Notes: a model not told the origin generated them from the letters alone. Counted from the first letter of the stretch, positions 7,753-15,958 are shown. The stretch is 20,510 nt of DNA from Bacteroidales bacterium (GCA_017964755.1 JAGCRI010000015.1:1-20510), one strand, 5' to 3'. Numbers and translations are program-made.

Positions 7753-8505
7753 ATGAAACAATTAGTCAAAGAAGTCTTACTCAAACTTTTACTCTCAACA
7801 GCTATCTTTGCTGTAGTGGTTCTCTTCCTGTATTTATGCGGTTTATTCAACTATAAGCCTATTGAAAAACTTGGAATGACATTTTCCGAAGAGTTCCAAT
7901 TCGCACTTCAGATTGTGTCTGGAATTATTGGCACGGCATACGTCCTTGTGGTGAAAAACCCGTCAAACTATCTCGGCTTTCCGCTTGGAATCATCATGTC
8001 GCTGATGCTCGCTTTCCAGTTTTTCATTCAGGGATTTCCGGATGAGACCATACTTTATGTCTGCGTTTTTGTCCCATGTCAGATTTACACGCTTATAACA
8101 TGGATAAAAGGGAGCAAAAAAAGCGAACAGGAACCGTTTATGCCGACATTCCTTTCAATGAAAGGTTTTTTGACAGGCATTGCGATATTTGTGGTTCTTA
8201 TTTTTGCCGACATTTTCTTGCTTCAGAACAAGGTGATGGGAAATGACATTAATTTCCCGCTTGTTATGAGTGCAATAGTGGTGGCGGCGAGCACGCTTGC
8301 CAACTTCCTGTTAATCAAGAAGAAAACTGATGCTTGGTTTTATTGGGTGTTATTCTCTGTGGCGGGAGCGGTACAGCTGTTGTACATTGGAGAGTGGGTT
8401 TCGGCGACTCTGTTCGTACTCTACATTTTCATCAACGGCAGCGCGTGTGTCGCATGGTGTAAGCAGACAGCGAAGGAAAACCGCGGCTGGCTCCTCGGCA
8501 AATAA
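7753..8505 (+). CDS. pnuC: PnuC-family vitamin transporter (nicotinamide riboside/mononucleotide type)
   Basis: An inner-membrane facilitator of 250 residues that by family takes up nicotinamide riboside or a related vitamin. I place the start at the ATG of MKQLVKEVLL because the frame's earlier ATG (7687) falls in the promoter. About seven hydrophobic segments are visible. The core matches the family: GIIGTAYVLVV, an LGFPLGIIMS segment, FQFFIQGFPDE, a segment ending in ITWIKG, and late in the protein ANFLLIKKKTDAWFYWVL, then LYIGEW and LFVLYIFINGSACVAWC. Relatives differ in substrate (nicotinamide riboside, riboflavin, thiamine). No riboswitch or linked pathway gene decides it here, so the symbol denotes the family. 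It is the first gene of the plus-strand unit. Confidence 0.85.
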   Translation: MKQLVKEVLLKLLLSTAIFAVVVLFLYLCGLFNYKPIEKLGMTFSEEFQFALQIVSGIIGTAYVLVVKNPSNYLGFPLGIIMSLMLAFQFFIQGFPDETILYVCVFVPCQIYTLITWIKGSKKSEQEPFMPTFLSMKGFLTGIAIFVVLIFADIFLLQNKVMGNDINFPLVMSAIVVAASTLANFLLIKKKTDAWFYWVLFSVAGAVQLLYIGEWVSATLFVLYIFINGSACVAWCKQTAKENRGWLLGK

Positions 8506-8508
8506 CCC

Positions 8509-8534
8509 TCCTAACTCCTATTTCCTAACTCCTA
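8509..8534 (+). repeat. 12-bp direct repeat between pnuC and the small gene
   Basis: TCCTAACTCCTA occurs at 8509-8520 and again at 8523-8534, two bases apart (period 14). It sits between the pnuC stop and the ATG at 8546. It has no dyad symmetry and is no terminator. Role unknown. Confidence 0.6.
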
Positions 8535-8545
8535 AATTTATTTCC

Positions 8546-8716
8546 ATGTCCCCAAATATTCAAAACAAAATAGACGAGCTCTTTCAGGAAGTCAGCAATA
8601 TCAGAGACCTGAATATCAAATTCGACACATTGACCTATATTGAGCAGCAAGCTGCATATCAGCTTTGGGAGCTTGAAGAGGATATGCGTGTTGACCAGAA
8701 TATGAAAAACATATAA
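8546..8716 (+). CDS. Small protein of 56 residues, unrecognised
   Basis: ATG at 8546 to TAA at 8714-8716, 40 bp after pnuC and 21 bp before the T9SS cargo gene, in the same direction. The product is mostly charged and helical, for example NKIDELFQEVSNIRDLN and YQLWELEEDMRVDQNM. It has no signal peptide, membrane segment or cysteine. The same frame is open further upstream inside pnuC, but those codons are a shadow of pnuC. I recognise no family. It could be a small cytosolic coiled-coil or helix-hairpin protein. The clean spacing in a packed unit supports it being real. Confidence 0.55.
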   Translation: MSPNIQNKIDELFQEVSNIRDLNIKFDTLTYIEQQAAYQLWELEEDMRVDQNMKNI

Positions 8717-8737
8717 GATATTAAGAACAAAGTTGTT

Positions 8738-9463
8738 ATGAAAAAATTTCTGTTTACTGCTTTAGCCGTTTTAATGACTGCCGCTGTTTCATCACAAAGC
8801 CTCGAAATATTGTATAACGGCCAAACCGTTGACGGAACTGTCGAAATTGAGGTTACTGAAGTGGAGAATTTTCAGACTTTCTATTTTGATATTGCAAATA
8901 TCTCTTCACGTTTTATAGATGTGCTTGTGAAAAAAGAGAATCTGAACGTTTTGGATGGTTCGGAAAATATGTTCTGTTTTGGCAACAGCTGTTTCGACAG
9001 CGAAGCTCCGGAAGAGACTTTCCATATAGCCGCCTCCGATACTTTTTCGTATGACAACAACGGAACAGATGCGTTTCACACCACATATTATGCAGGCGGG
9101 AAATTCGGAAAATCATACGTGAAATACACATTTTCCAACAATATGATGCCAGAAGATTCTGTCTCGATGATTGTGATATACAATTCTGAGGCAGCCGGTA
9201 TCGGGCAGGCGGATGAGAACTCCGGAATCACTGTTTACCCCAACCCGACCACAGGAAAATTTACAGTTGATCTGCCTGAGACCATAGATGGCAATAGTAC
9301 GGTTTCACTTTTCGATGTAACCGGAAAACTGTTATTCCCTTCATCTGCCACACTCATTGAAAAAAGTAAAGATTTTGATATAACCAATTATCCTACAGGT
9401 CTTTATTTTATCAATATCCAGGATAAGAATAAAAATTACAATATAAAAATCCAAAAAAATTAA
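8738..9463 (+). CDS. Secreted protein with a type IX secretion C-terminal sorting domain
   Basis: The protein has 241 residues. A Sec signal peptide (MKKFLFTALAVLMTAAVSSQ) is followed by a beta-rich domain of about 140 residues that I do not recognise (begins SLEILYNGQTVDGTVEIEV). The last 75 residues are a type A T9SS sorting domain: VYPNPTTGKFTVDLPE, VSLFDVTGKLL, NYPTGLYFINI and a Lys-rich end (NIKIQKN). By family knowledge, such proteins cross the inner membrane by Sec and the outer membrane by T9SS, where the tail is removed and the protein is released or anchored. The T9SS machinery itself is not in the window. The gene stops 3 bp before the S46 peptidase ATG, so the two are likely co-expressed. 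Confidence 0.85.
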   Translation: MKKFLFTALAVLMTAAVSSQSLEILYNGQTVDGTVEIEVTEVENFQTFYFDIANISSRFIDVLVKKENLNVLDGSENMFCFGNSCFDSEAPEETFHIAASDTFSYDNNGTDAFHTTYYAGGKFGKSYVKYTFSNNMMPEDSVSMIVIYNSEAAGIGQADENSGITVYPNPTTGKFTVDLPETIDGNSTVSLFDVTGKLLFPSSATLIEKSKDFDITNYPTGLYFINIQDKNKNYNIKIQKN

Positions 9464-9466
9464 TCC

Positions 9467-11614
9467 ATGAAAAAAAGTTTGTTAATCCTTATCTCATTAC
9501 TTGTTGTTATTGGGATAAAAGCGCAGACGCCGCCCGATGAAGGGATGTGGCTTCCGATGTTTGTAAAGAACTACAACTATGCCGACATGCAGCGGCTCGG
9601 TCTCAAACTGACAGCCGAGCAGATGTACGACATCAACAACTCTTCGCTGAAAGACGCTATCGTCCAACTTGGCAACTTCTGCACAGGCGAAATCATTTCA
9701 GACCAAGGGCTTATGCTCACCAACCACCATTGCGGATATTCGAGCATTGCCGACCATTCCTCAGAAGAGCACGACTATCTGAAATATGGTTTCTGGGCTA
9801 AAAACCGTGAAGAGGAACTGCCAAACGAAGGGCTTACCGTTACTTTCCTGGTAAGAATGGCTGATGTTACGGGCGAAGTCCTTAATGGCATCACCGACAG
9901 CACCAAAAAGAGCGAGCGCAGCAAGAAAATAAAAGCCGCTACCGACAAACTCAAAAAGGAGAACTCTGATGACGGCCGCTACACTGTTGTGATAAAACCT
10001 TTTTATGAAGGCAACGAATATTATATGTTCGTTTATGAGATATTCAAAGACGTACGCCTTGTTGGTGCTCCGCCGAGCAGTATCGGCAAATTCGGAGACG
10101 AAACCGACAACTGGGTATGGCCGCGCCACACAGGCGACTTTTCAATCTTCCGTATCTACACTGCCCCTGACGGCTCCCCTGCAACTTATTCGCCTGATAA
10201 TGTGCCGTTGAAGCCGAAACATGTCCTCCCGCTTAACATCAGTGGAGTGCAAGAGGGCGACTATGCTATGATTTGGGGCTATCCGGGCACCACCAACCGC
10301 TTTATGACATCATACGAAATCGAAAATTACCTCAAAGTTGACAATACTGCCACCATCAAGGCTTTCGACATGATTCTGCCGGTGATACGTGAGGAGATGA
10401 ACGCCCGTGATGCCGTGCGTATTGCTTACGCTTCCTCGTATGCGAGCATGGCTAACTACTGGAAAAACTCAAAGGGCAAGGGCGCGAGCCTCGTCAAACT
10501 TAAAATTGCCGACCAAAAGGCAGCCGAAGAGGCACGTTTGCTGGAATGGATTAACGCCGACCCCGCAAGAGTTGAAAAATACGGCGACCCGATGAAGGCA
10601 ATTGCTAAGACCTGTGCCAATAACGATGCTGATGCAATGTCGGCGTTCTGGTACTGCAACTTCTCACTTAGCCTTTCAAAAATCCTCATTCTGCCTTATC
10701 AGGTGAACTTTGAACCTAAAGATGACAAGGCCACTTTCTCTGATGAGCAAAAAGCCACACTGCTGGAACAGTACCGCGGTGCAATGGAAGGGGCTGACGC
10801 TGTTACAGAGGCCAAAATCATAGCAGCAACACTCAACCTTTTCAAAACCCTGCCTGAAAAATTCCAGCCTGACATCTACGAATACATTAACAAGAAATTC
10901 AAAGGCGATTTTGACGCCTACGCTAAATTTGTGGTTGAAAAATCCATTATCGGAAATGAAGAGAATTTCAAGAAATTCTTGGATAAGCCTTCTGCAAAAG
11001 TTTATCAGAATGATGCAGGGATAAAATATTACAGTGGAATATTCAAAGTCATAATGCTGGCACAGGGCAATTACAGGGAGTTCAACAGCAAACTTTCGGG
11101 ACCGCGCCGCAAATACATTGCCGCCCTTAAGGAGATGAACGCCGACAAGCCCATGTATCCGGATGCAAACTCAACAATGCGCTGCACTTACGGAACAGTT
11201 ATGGACTATTATCCGTCAGACGGTGTTCACTACAAATACTACACCACAGCTCAGGGCATTTTGGAGAAAGAGGTGCCAGGTGACCCCGAATTTGACGTTG
11301 ACCCGAAACTGAAACAGCTTATACTTGACAAGGATTTTGGCCGCTATGCTGACAAAAACGGCTATCTTCCTGTATGTTTCCTTACAAACAATGACATCAC
11401 GGGAGGAAACTCCGGCAGCCCGGTGCTCAACGCCAAAGGTGAACTCATCGGCTGTGCTTTCGACGGCAACATTGAAGCGCTGAGCAGCGACATTGCATAC
11501 GACCCGAAACTCCAGCGTTGTATCAATGTTGATATCCGCTACGTGCTTTTTGTCATCGACAAGTTCGCAGGTGCGACACATCTTATTAAAGAAATGAATA
11601 TTGTCGGGAAATAA
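9467..11614 (+). CDS. S46-family dipeptidyl-peptidase (predicted DPP7-like)
   Basis: A periplasmic serine exopeptidase that removes dipeptides from oligopeptide N-termini, feeding amino acids to asaccharolytic or protein-using Bacteroidota. The 715 residues are the usual length. A signal peptide covers residues 1-20 (ending KAQ). The chymotrypsin-like triad is visible as TNHHCG (H88), RHTGDF (D223) and GGNSGSP (S649). DEGMWLP at the mature N-terminus is typical. The position 18 residues after the catalytic Ser, occupied by Arg in DPP11 and Gly in DPP7 of Porphyromonas, is Gly667 here (AFDGN). This predicts preference for hydrophobic rather than acidic P1 residues. That assignment is inference from one position. 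The stop overlaps the tilS start (TAATG). Confidence 0.93.
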   Translation: MKKSLLILISLLVVIGIKAQTPPDEGMWLPMFVKNYNYADMQRLGLKLTAEQMYDINNSSLKDAIVQLGNFCTGEIISDQGLMLTNHHCGYSSIADHSSEEHDYLKYGFWAKNREEELPNEGLTVTFLVRMADVTGEVLNGITDSTKKSERSKKIKAATDKLKKENSDDGRYTVVIKPFYEGNEYYMFVYEIFKDVRLVGAPPSSIGKFGDETDNWVWPRHTGDFSIFRIYTAPDGSPATYSPDNVPLKPKHVLPLNISGVQEGDYAMIWGYPGTTNRFMTSYEIENYLKVDNTATIKAFDMILPVIREEMNARDAVRIAYASSYASMANYWKNSKGKGASLVKLKIADQKAAEEARLLEWINADPARVEKYGDPMKAIAKTCANNDADAMSAFWYCNFSLSLSKILILPYQVNFEPKDDKATFSDEQKATLLEQYRGAMEGADAVTEAKIIAATLNLFKTLPEKFQPDIYEYINKKFKGDFDAYAKFVVEKSIIGNEENFKKFLDKPSAKVYQNDAGIKYYSGIFKVIMLAQGNYREFNSKLSGPRRKYIAALKEMNADKPMYPDANSTMRCTYGTVMDYYPSDGVHYKYYTTAQGILEKEVPGDPEFDVDPKLKQLILDKDFGRYADKNGYLPVCFLTNNDITGGNSGSPVLNAKGELIGCAFDGNIEALSSDIAYDPKLQRCINVDIRYVLFVIDKFAGATHLIKEMNIVGK

Positions 11615-12945
11615 TGCTGACATACGATGCGTTCAAGGAGAATCTCGCGCTGTTGGTTGAAAGACCTGAGAAGAGCAAATATCTGCTTGCCGTGAGCGGC
11701 GGAGCCGATTCCTGTGTGCTCGCCTTCCTCTTTCACCATTTTGGGCTGGATTTTGACGTGGCGCATTGCAACTTTCATCTTCGCGGAGAAGATTCTGATA
11801 AAGATATGGAATTTGTAAAACAGATTCCATATCTTTTTGATAAACAGATATTTGTAAAAGAATTTGATACTCTAAAACTGCAAAAGGGAAGCGGCCGCTC
11901 CATTGAAATGGTTGCACGCGACCTCCGTTATGAGTGGTTTCGCGAGCTCGCTTCCGGCTATGATTATGTTGTTACAGCCCACAACGCCGATGACAACGCC
12001 GAAACGCTGCTGCTGAACCTTGTGCGCGGCACAGGCTTAAAGGGACTGTCGGGAATACCAACCCTTAATCCTCCGTTTATGAGGCCTCTGCTGCCATTCT
12101 CTTCGGCTGAAATCCGTGAGTTCGCCGCCGCAAATAACATCGCTTACCGCACCGACAAGTCGAATTTTTCTGATGTTTACAATAGAAACAGAATCCGGCT
12201 TAATGTTTTGCCCGAACTGAGCAAGATTAATCCCAAAATTATTGACGTTTTTTCACGCAATATTGACGTTTTTTCAAGACAAAACAGAATTTATGAGCAA
12301 GAAATTGAGAGGCTGAAATCGAAAGTTTTGACTTTTTGCGACAAAAAAAGCATCATTTCCATTGAAGAATTGAAAAAAACGCCGGATATTGGACTGCTTT
12401 TGTACGAAATTCTGTCGAAATTCAACTTCAATAAGTCTGTTTTGAAGGAAATTGAAGAGAATTTAGAGGGAAATTCAGGTAAAATTTTTTATTCTCCCAC
12501 TCATAAATTATTGAAAGACAGAGAAAAACTCATAATTATAGAAAAGGATAAAGCAGATGAAAATGAGATTGGGATTGAGATAAAAAATGACGCAGAATTA
12601 GAAAAAAACGGATTTAAAATCACAGAAATTGACACATTTGACGAGATTTTGAAAGAAAAAATGAATAAAAATGTGATATTTGTGAGCAAAAAAAAGTTTT
12701 CTTATCCGCTTTTTTTGAGAAAATGGCAAGCAGGTGACGAATTTTATCCATTCGGTTTGAAAGGGAAAAAGAAATTGAGCGATTTTTTCAAAGATTTGAA
12801 ATTAAATCTCATTGAAAAGGACGAAATTGACATTTTATGTTGCAATGATTCGATAATGTGGGTGGTCGGAATAAGGGCGGATGACCGTTTCAAGGTCTTG
12901 CCGCAGGAAGATGGGGAATTTTACAGGATTGAGAAAACAGTTTAA
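11614..12945 (+). CDS. tilS: tRNA(Ile)-lysidine synthase
   Basis: It modifies C34 of the CAU-anticodon isoleucine tRNA to lysidine so that the tRNA reads AUA, an essential cytosolic step. The protein has 443 residues. The N-terminal PP-loop ATPase has SGGADS at 28-33, HCNFHLRGEDSD at 51-62, TAHNADDNAET at 121-131 and DKSNFSDVYNRNRIR at 181-195. The C-terminal tRNA-binding part has LFLRKWQAGDEFYPFGLKG and KKLSDFFKDLKL. The start overlaps the S46 stop by one base (TAATG), suggesting translational coupling. The C-terminal half is clearly more AT- and Lys-rich than the N-terminal half. A 16-bp repeat lies within (12240-12276). The stop is shared with dusB on the other strand. Confidence 0.95.
   Translation: MLTYDAFKENLALLVERPEKSKYLLAVSGGADSCVLAFLFHHFGLDFDVAHCNFHLRGEDSDKDMEFVKQIPYLFDKQIFVKEFDTLKLQKGSGRSIEMVARDLRYEWFRELASGYDYVVTAHNADDNAETLLLNLVRGTGLKGLSGIPTLNPPFMRPLLPFSSAEIREFAAANNIAYRTDKSNFSDVYNRNRIRLNVLPELSKINPKIIDVFSRNIDVFSRQNRIYEQEIERLKSKVLTFCDKKSIISIEELKKTPDIGLLLYEILSKFNFNKSVLKEIEENLEGNSGKIFYSPTHKLLKDREKLIIIEKDKADENEIGIEIKNDAELEKNGFKITEIDTFDEILKEKMNKNVIFVSKKKFSYPLFLRKWQAGDEFYPFGLKGKKKLSDFFKDLKLNLIEKDEIDILCCNDSIMWVVGIRADDRFKVLPQEDGEFYRIEKTV
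12240..12276 (+). repeat. 16-bp direct repeat inside tilS
   Basis: TATTGACGTTTTTTCA starts at 12240 and again at 12261, a 21-bp (7-codon) period, so the protein reads IDVFSRN-IDVFSRQ. The stretch seems to be of normal length for TilS, so the identity may reflect convergence or conversion rather than added residues. Confidence 0.6.
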
Positions 12946-13901
12946 CTTCTGAAAGCGGCGAAAATCTCTTCCACCGACAGGGCTTCCATAAGTTTCAGTT
13001 TAGTTTCCTTAAAATAAGGTATAGCCTTAAAATACCCGGCATAATGCTTACGCATTTCCAGCACGGCGCGGCGGTCGCCCTTCGCCGCAGCTTCAGCCTG
13101 CAGATGTTCGAGACAGACTTCCACACGCTCGCTGTAATCAGGAATGTTATATCCCCTACCTTGCTCAAAATCGCGTATCTGCTTGAAAATCCACGGGTTC
13201 CCGATAGCGGCACGACCTATCATAACCGCATCAACCCCATAACGTTTTTTGTAGTCAGCAGCTTTTTCAGGGGAATTGATGTCGCCGTTTCCGATGACAG
13301 GAATGTGCATTCTTGGATTGTTCTTCACCTCACCGATTAATGTCCAGTCTGCTTCGCCCGAATACATCTGCGAACGGGTTCTGCCGTGAATAGCAATAGC
13401 CTGAATGCCAATATCTTGCAGCGCTTCTGCAATTTGAACTATAGGTTTGTCGGTGGCTTCCCAGCCGAGTCGGGTCTTGACGGTTACAGGCAGCTTTACT
13501 GCCTCGACAACAGATTTTGTGAGCCGCACCATTTTTTCGGGGTCTTTCAGAATTGCGGAGCCCGCGCCCTTGCTCACGACTTTTTTAACGGGGCAGCCCC
13601 AGTTAATATCAATGAAATCAGGATTTTGCGCCGCAGCAATTTCAGCCGCCTCACGCAGCGAGCTTTCATTATGGCCGAAAATCTGTATCCCCACAGGGCG
13701 TTCGTCATCAGAAAACGACATTTTGTTCACGCTTTCGCTCACATCGCGTATCAGAGCTTCTGAGGAGATAAACTCTGAGATGACGACATCCGCGCCGAAA
13801 CGCTTGCAGATTTTGCGGAACGGAGCGTCAGTTACAGCTTCCATTGGGGCGAGAAAGAGCGGCAACGGCTCGCGGTTGAATAATTCCTCAAACAGTTTCA
13901 T
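12942..13901 (-). CDS. dusB: tRNA-dihydrouridine synthase, DusB type
   Basis: An FMN-dependent enzyme that reduces specific uridines in tRNA to dihydrouridine. The protein has 319 residues. The TIM barrel opens with LAPMEAVTDAPFRKICKRFGAD. The catalytic Cys is C103 in INWGCPVKKVVSKGAGSA. HGRTRSQMYSGEADW and GNGDI follow, then a segment with GVDAVMIGRAAIGNPW that binds the FMN phosphate. All are typical of the DusB/Nifr3 group. A C-terminal helical domain ends at FAAFRS. It lies 12 bp after the ribF-like gene, so an FMN user directly follows a flavin nucleotide enzyme. Its TAA and that of tilS share the palindrome TTAA at 12942-12945. Confidence 0.94.
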   Translation of the reverse strand: MKLFEELFNREPLPLFLAPMEAVTDAPFRKICKRFGADVVISEFISSEALIRDVSESVNKMSFSDDERPVGIQIFGHNESSLREAAEIAAAQNPDFIDINWGCPVKKVVSKGAGSAILKDPEKMVRLTKSVVEAVKLPVTVKTRLGWEATDKPIVQIAEALQDIGIQAIAIHGRTRSQMYSGEADWTLIGEVKNNPRMHIPVIGNGDINSPEKAADYKKRYGVDAVMIGRAAIGNPWIFKQIRDFEQGRGYNIPDYSERVEVCLEHLQAEAAAKGDRRAVLEMRKHYAGYFKAIPYFKETKLKLMEALSVEEIFAAFRS

Positions 13902-13913
13902 GATAGCAGTCTT

Positions 13914-14477
13914 TTAAAGAGAATGTCCCAATAGTTCTTCAGCCTTGCTGATTTCTCCTTCAGTGATATATCTTCTTATCTGCGAAGATCTCACTTTCAA
14001 ATCAGACAGAACAAATTCAGGTATTGTTTCAATAGCTATACCTGAATTGCGGGCGATAATTGCCGCATTTTCAAAATTTCCCTCTCCGTTTTTCCCAAAA
14101 TTGTGGTTTGGCCCCATCACTATCGTTTTCGCTCCTATGGTGTCTATCAGAATATCTTTCATAAAGCGGTCGTATGTAACATCGGCAAACTCTTTTGTAA
14201 AAGGGATAACAACCACATTGTCAACGCCATTCTCTTCCAAAAGCTTGAGATTTTTCTCAAAAGAGTTAATCAGGAAAAAATCTTTTTCGGGGTGCAATAC
14301 AGTTTGCGGGTGCGGGTTGAAAGTAACGAGCACGCTTTCGCCGCCAAGACGTTGCGCTGCCGCTACCATTTGAGCGAGAATTTTCGCATGGCCGAGGTGC
14401 ACACCATCAAACGAGCCGACTGTTACAACCGGATTTTTAAATTCAGGCAGATTATCCAAAGAATAAAATACTCTCAC
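13914..14477 (-). CDS. ribF: FAD synthetase (RibF N-terminal domain only; riboflavin kinase domain absent)
   Basis: The protein has 187 residues, against roughly 300 or more for bifunctional RibF. It shows the FMN adenylyltransferase domain in full: VGSFDGVHLGH at 20-30 (nucleotide-binding GxFDxxHxGH), TFNPHPQTVL at 52-61, FADVTYDRFMKDIL at 98-111, GPNHNFGKNGEGN at 122-134 and the RSSQIRRYITEGEISKAEELLG segment. In bifunctional RibF the next residues would be RPYxLxGxVVHGxxxGR, opening the kinase domain. Here the frame stops after LLGHSL. Only 12 bp separate it from dusB, so no displaced kinase follows. It should be able to make FAD from FMN but not FMN from riboflavin. It lies 8 bp after the DUF4301 gene. 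The symbol is given on domain identity. Confidence 0.88.
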   Translation of the reverse strand: MRVFYSLDNLPEFKNPVVTVGSFDGVHLGHAKILAQMVAAAQRLGGESVLVTFNPHPQTVLHPEKDFFLINSFEKNLKLLEENGVDNVVVIPFTKEFADVTYDRFMKDILIDTIGAKTIVMGPNHNFGKNGEGNFENAAIIARNSGIAIETIPEFVLSDLKVRSSQIRRYITEGEISKAEELLGHSL

Positions 14478-14485
14478 TTCAATTT

Positions 14486-15958
14486 TTATCTTCTAAGCAA
14501 ATCAAAAACAGTTTTAACAGGATTGAAAGTTTCGAGAGGCACTTCCACAAAAACGGTAATCCATTTTGCCATTGCGCCGTTCCACAACCCCGGCAGCTCC
14601 ATAGCCTTCAGAGTGCGCTCACCATACGACTTTGTAGATATGAATCCCGTTTTTTCGTCTATATAATTTTTCAAATCGAAATAATTGCCTTTATAATCCT
14701 TGAAGCAGCAAACCATATCCACCGGATTGAAGTGTGTGGCTTTGTCAACAACAGCTTTCTGCGAAGGATTTTTAAGGTCTATTTGCGAACTTTCGACTAT
14801 TTGTAGCGACACGGCTCCGTCTGTCACGCGCACCCAGAACGGACCGCCGCCGGGTTCGCCCTCATTTTTCACCATGCCGCAAACCCTTATCGGACGGTTG
14901 AGTTTTTCAATAAGGTTATTCCCATCAATACCGTCTATCATCAATTTCTCTTTTGCAAAGCCTATAATCTCAGACTTCATGGCTTCATCGGCTTGCCCTT
15001 CATCCAATTTGCGCAGATAGAAATCAGTTTTTGTCTTTAATTCAAGAAGATAGGCAAGCAGTACTTTTTTATAAATTACTGTTGCATTAATTTTTGATTC
15101 AGGACATACATTATCTATGTTTTTGACGATGACAGCCTCGAAATGAAGTTTGTTGAGGTTTGAAATCAGCGCGCCATGCCCTCCCGGACGGAAAAGCAGG
15201 TTGCCGTTGTCGTCTTTAAACGGCTTGTTTTCCATATCAGCGGCCAAAGTGTCGGTCGCCGCCTCCTGCACTGAGAACGAAAAATTATAGTGTACGCCGT
15301 ATCTCTTTTCGTAGAGCGGCTGCACCATGGCAAGCAGAGCCTTGAATTTTTCGAGATGGGCAGGTGAAACGGTGAAGTGAAGGAAGCATGTGTTATCACT
15401 GTTTTTGGCGTAAAGCGCGGCTTCCACCAAATGCTCCTCAACAGCTGTGCGCACCATGTCGGGATACCTGTGGAAACGGAGCAGCCCTTTCGGAAGCGAG
15501 CCGTATCCAATGCCTTTTTCAGTAAGCAGATATTCCACTATCAATTTGAAATTATTATTCTTAACCTCATCATCAAAAGAAAATCCGTCTTTGCCCAGCG
15601 CCGCCGCCAAATCGTCACAGAAAGGGAATTTACGGATGTTCGCCATGAAAAAATCCGTTCTTTCGTTTGGAGCATCAAGTTCGAGAAAAGAGTATAGTTC
15701 TTTGAACATACGTGACGCCGCACCCGAAGCAGGGACAAATTTGGCAATCCTAATCTCTTCAATAAGAGAGTCGTACATCTCCAACAGGGAGAAAACCTCT
15801 TCATCTTTCAATGAAACGATTCCGTCACCTTTTGTTGCGGGACGCGCCAAATCAATCGGGGGAAAGCCCGTCTTGAAATGTTCAAACTGCTTTTCAACCG
15901 TTTCGGGGTTGCGCCCTGACTGACGAATCTGTGAAATCTCTTTTTCTGAAAAAAACAT
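14486..15958 (-). CDS. DUF4301-family protein with UDP-sugar-pyrophosphorylase-like motifs
   Basis: The protein has 490 residues. The N-terminus (MFFSEKEISQIRQSGRNPETVEKQ onward, then FKTGFPPIDL) is that of the DUF4301 family, which is uncharacterised. Several pieces resemble the UDPGP class of nucleotidyltransferases. FVPASGAASRMFKEL (74-88) sits where a G-rich nucleotide loop would be. HFTVSPAH (194-201) resembles the TSxxxH segment. FSVQEAATDTLAAD (228-241) is followed by GNLLFRPGGHGALISNLNKL (252-271), like the P-x-GxGG segment. VIVKNIDNV (277-284) resembles the vDNvL strand. I therefore infer a GT-A nucleotidyltransferase fold; substrate and activity are unknown. It lies 35 bp after dnaG and 8 bp before the ribF-like gene. 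Confidence 0.8.
   Translation of the reverse strand: MFFSEKEISQIRQSGRNPETVEKQFEHFKTGFPPIDLARPATKGDGIVSLKDEEVFSLLEMYDSLIEEIRIAKFVPASGAASRMFKELYSFLELDAPNERTDFFMANIRKFPFCDDLAAALGKDGFSFDDEVKNNNFKLIVEYLLTEKGIGYGSLPKGLLRFHRYPDMVRTAVEEHLVEAALYAKNSDNTCFLHFTVSPAHLEKFKALLAMVQPLYEKRYGVHYNFSFSVQEAATDTLAADMENKPFKDDNGNLLFRPGGHGALISNLNKLHFEAVIVKNIDNVCPESKINATVIYKKVLLAYLLELKTKTDFYLRKLDEGQADEAMKSEIIGFAKEKLMIDGIDGNNLIEKLNRPIRVCGMVKNEGEPGGGPFWVRVTDGAVSLQIVESSQIDLKNPSQKAVVDKATHFNPVDMVCCFKDYKGNYFDLKNYIDEKTGFISTKSYGERTLKAMELPGLWNGAMAKWITVFVEVPLETFNPVKTVFDLLRR

Noticed and set aside
14103..14666. A plus-strand open frame spanning the ribF-DUF4301 junction
   Set aside because: It is antisense to two well-supported genes, has no promoter and shows no family resemblance.
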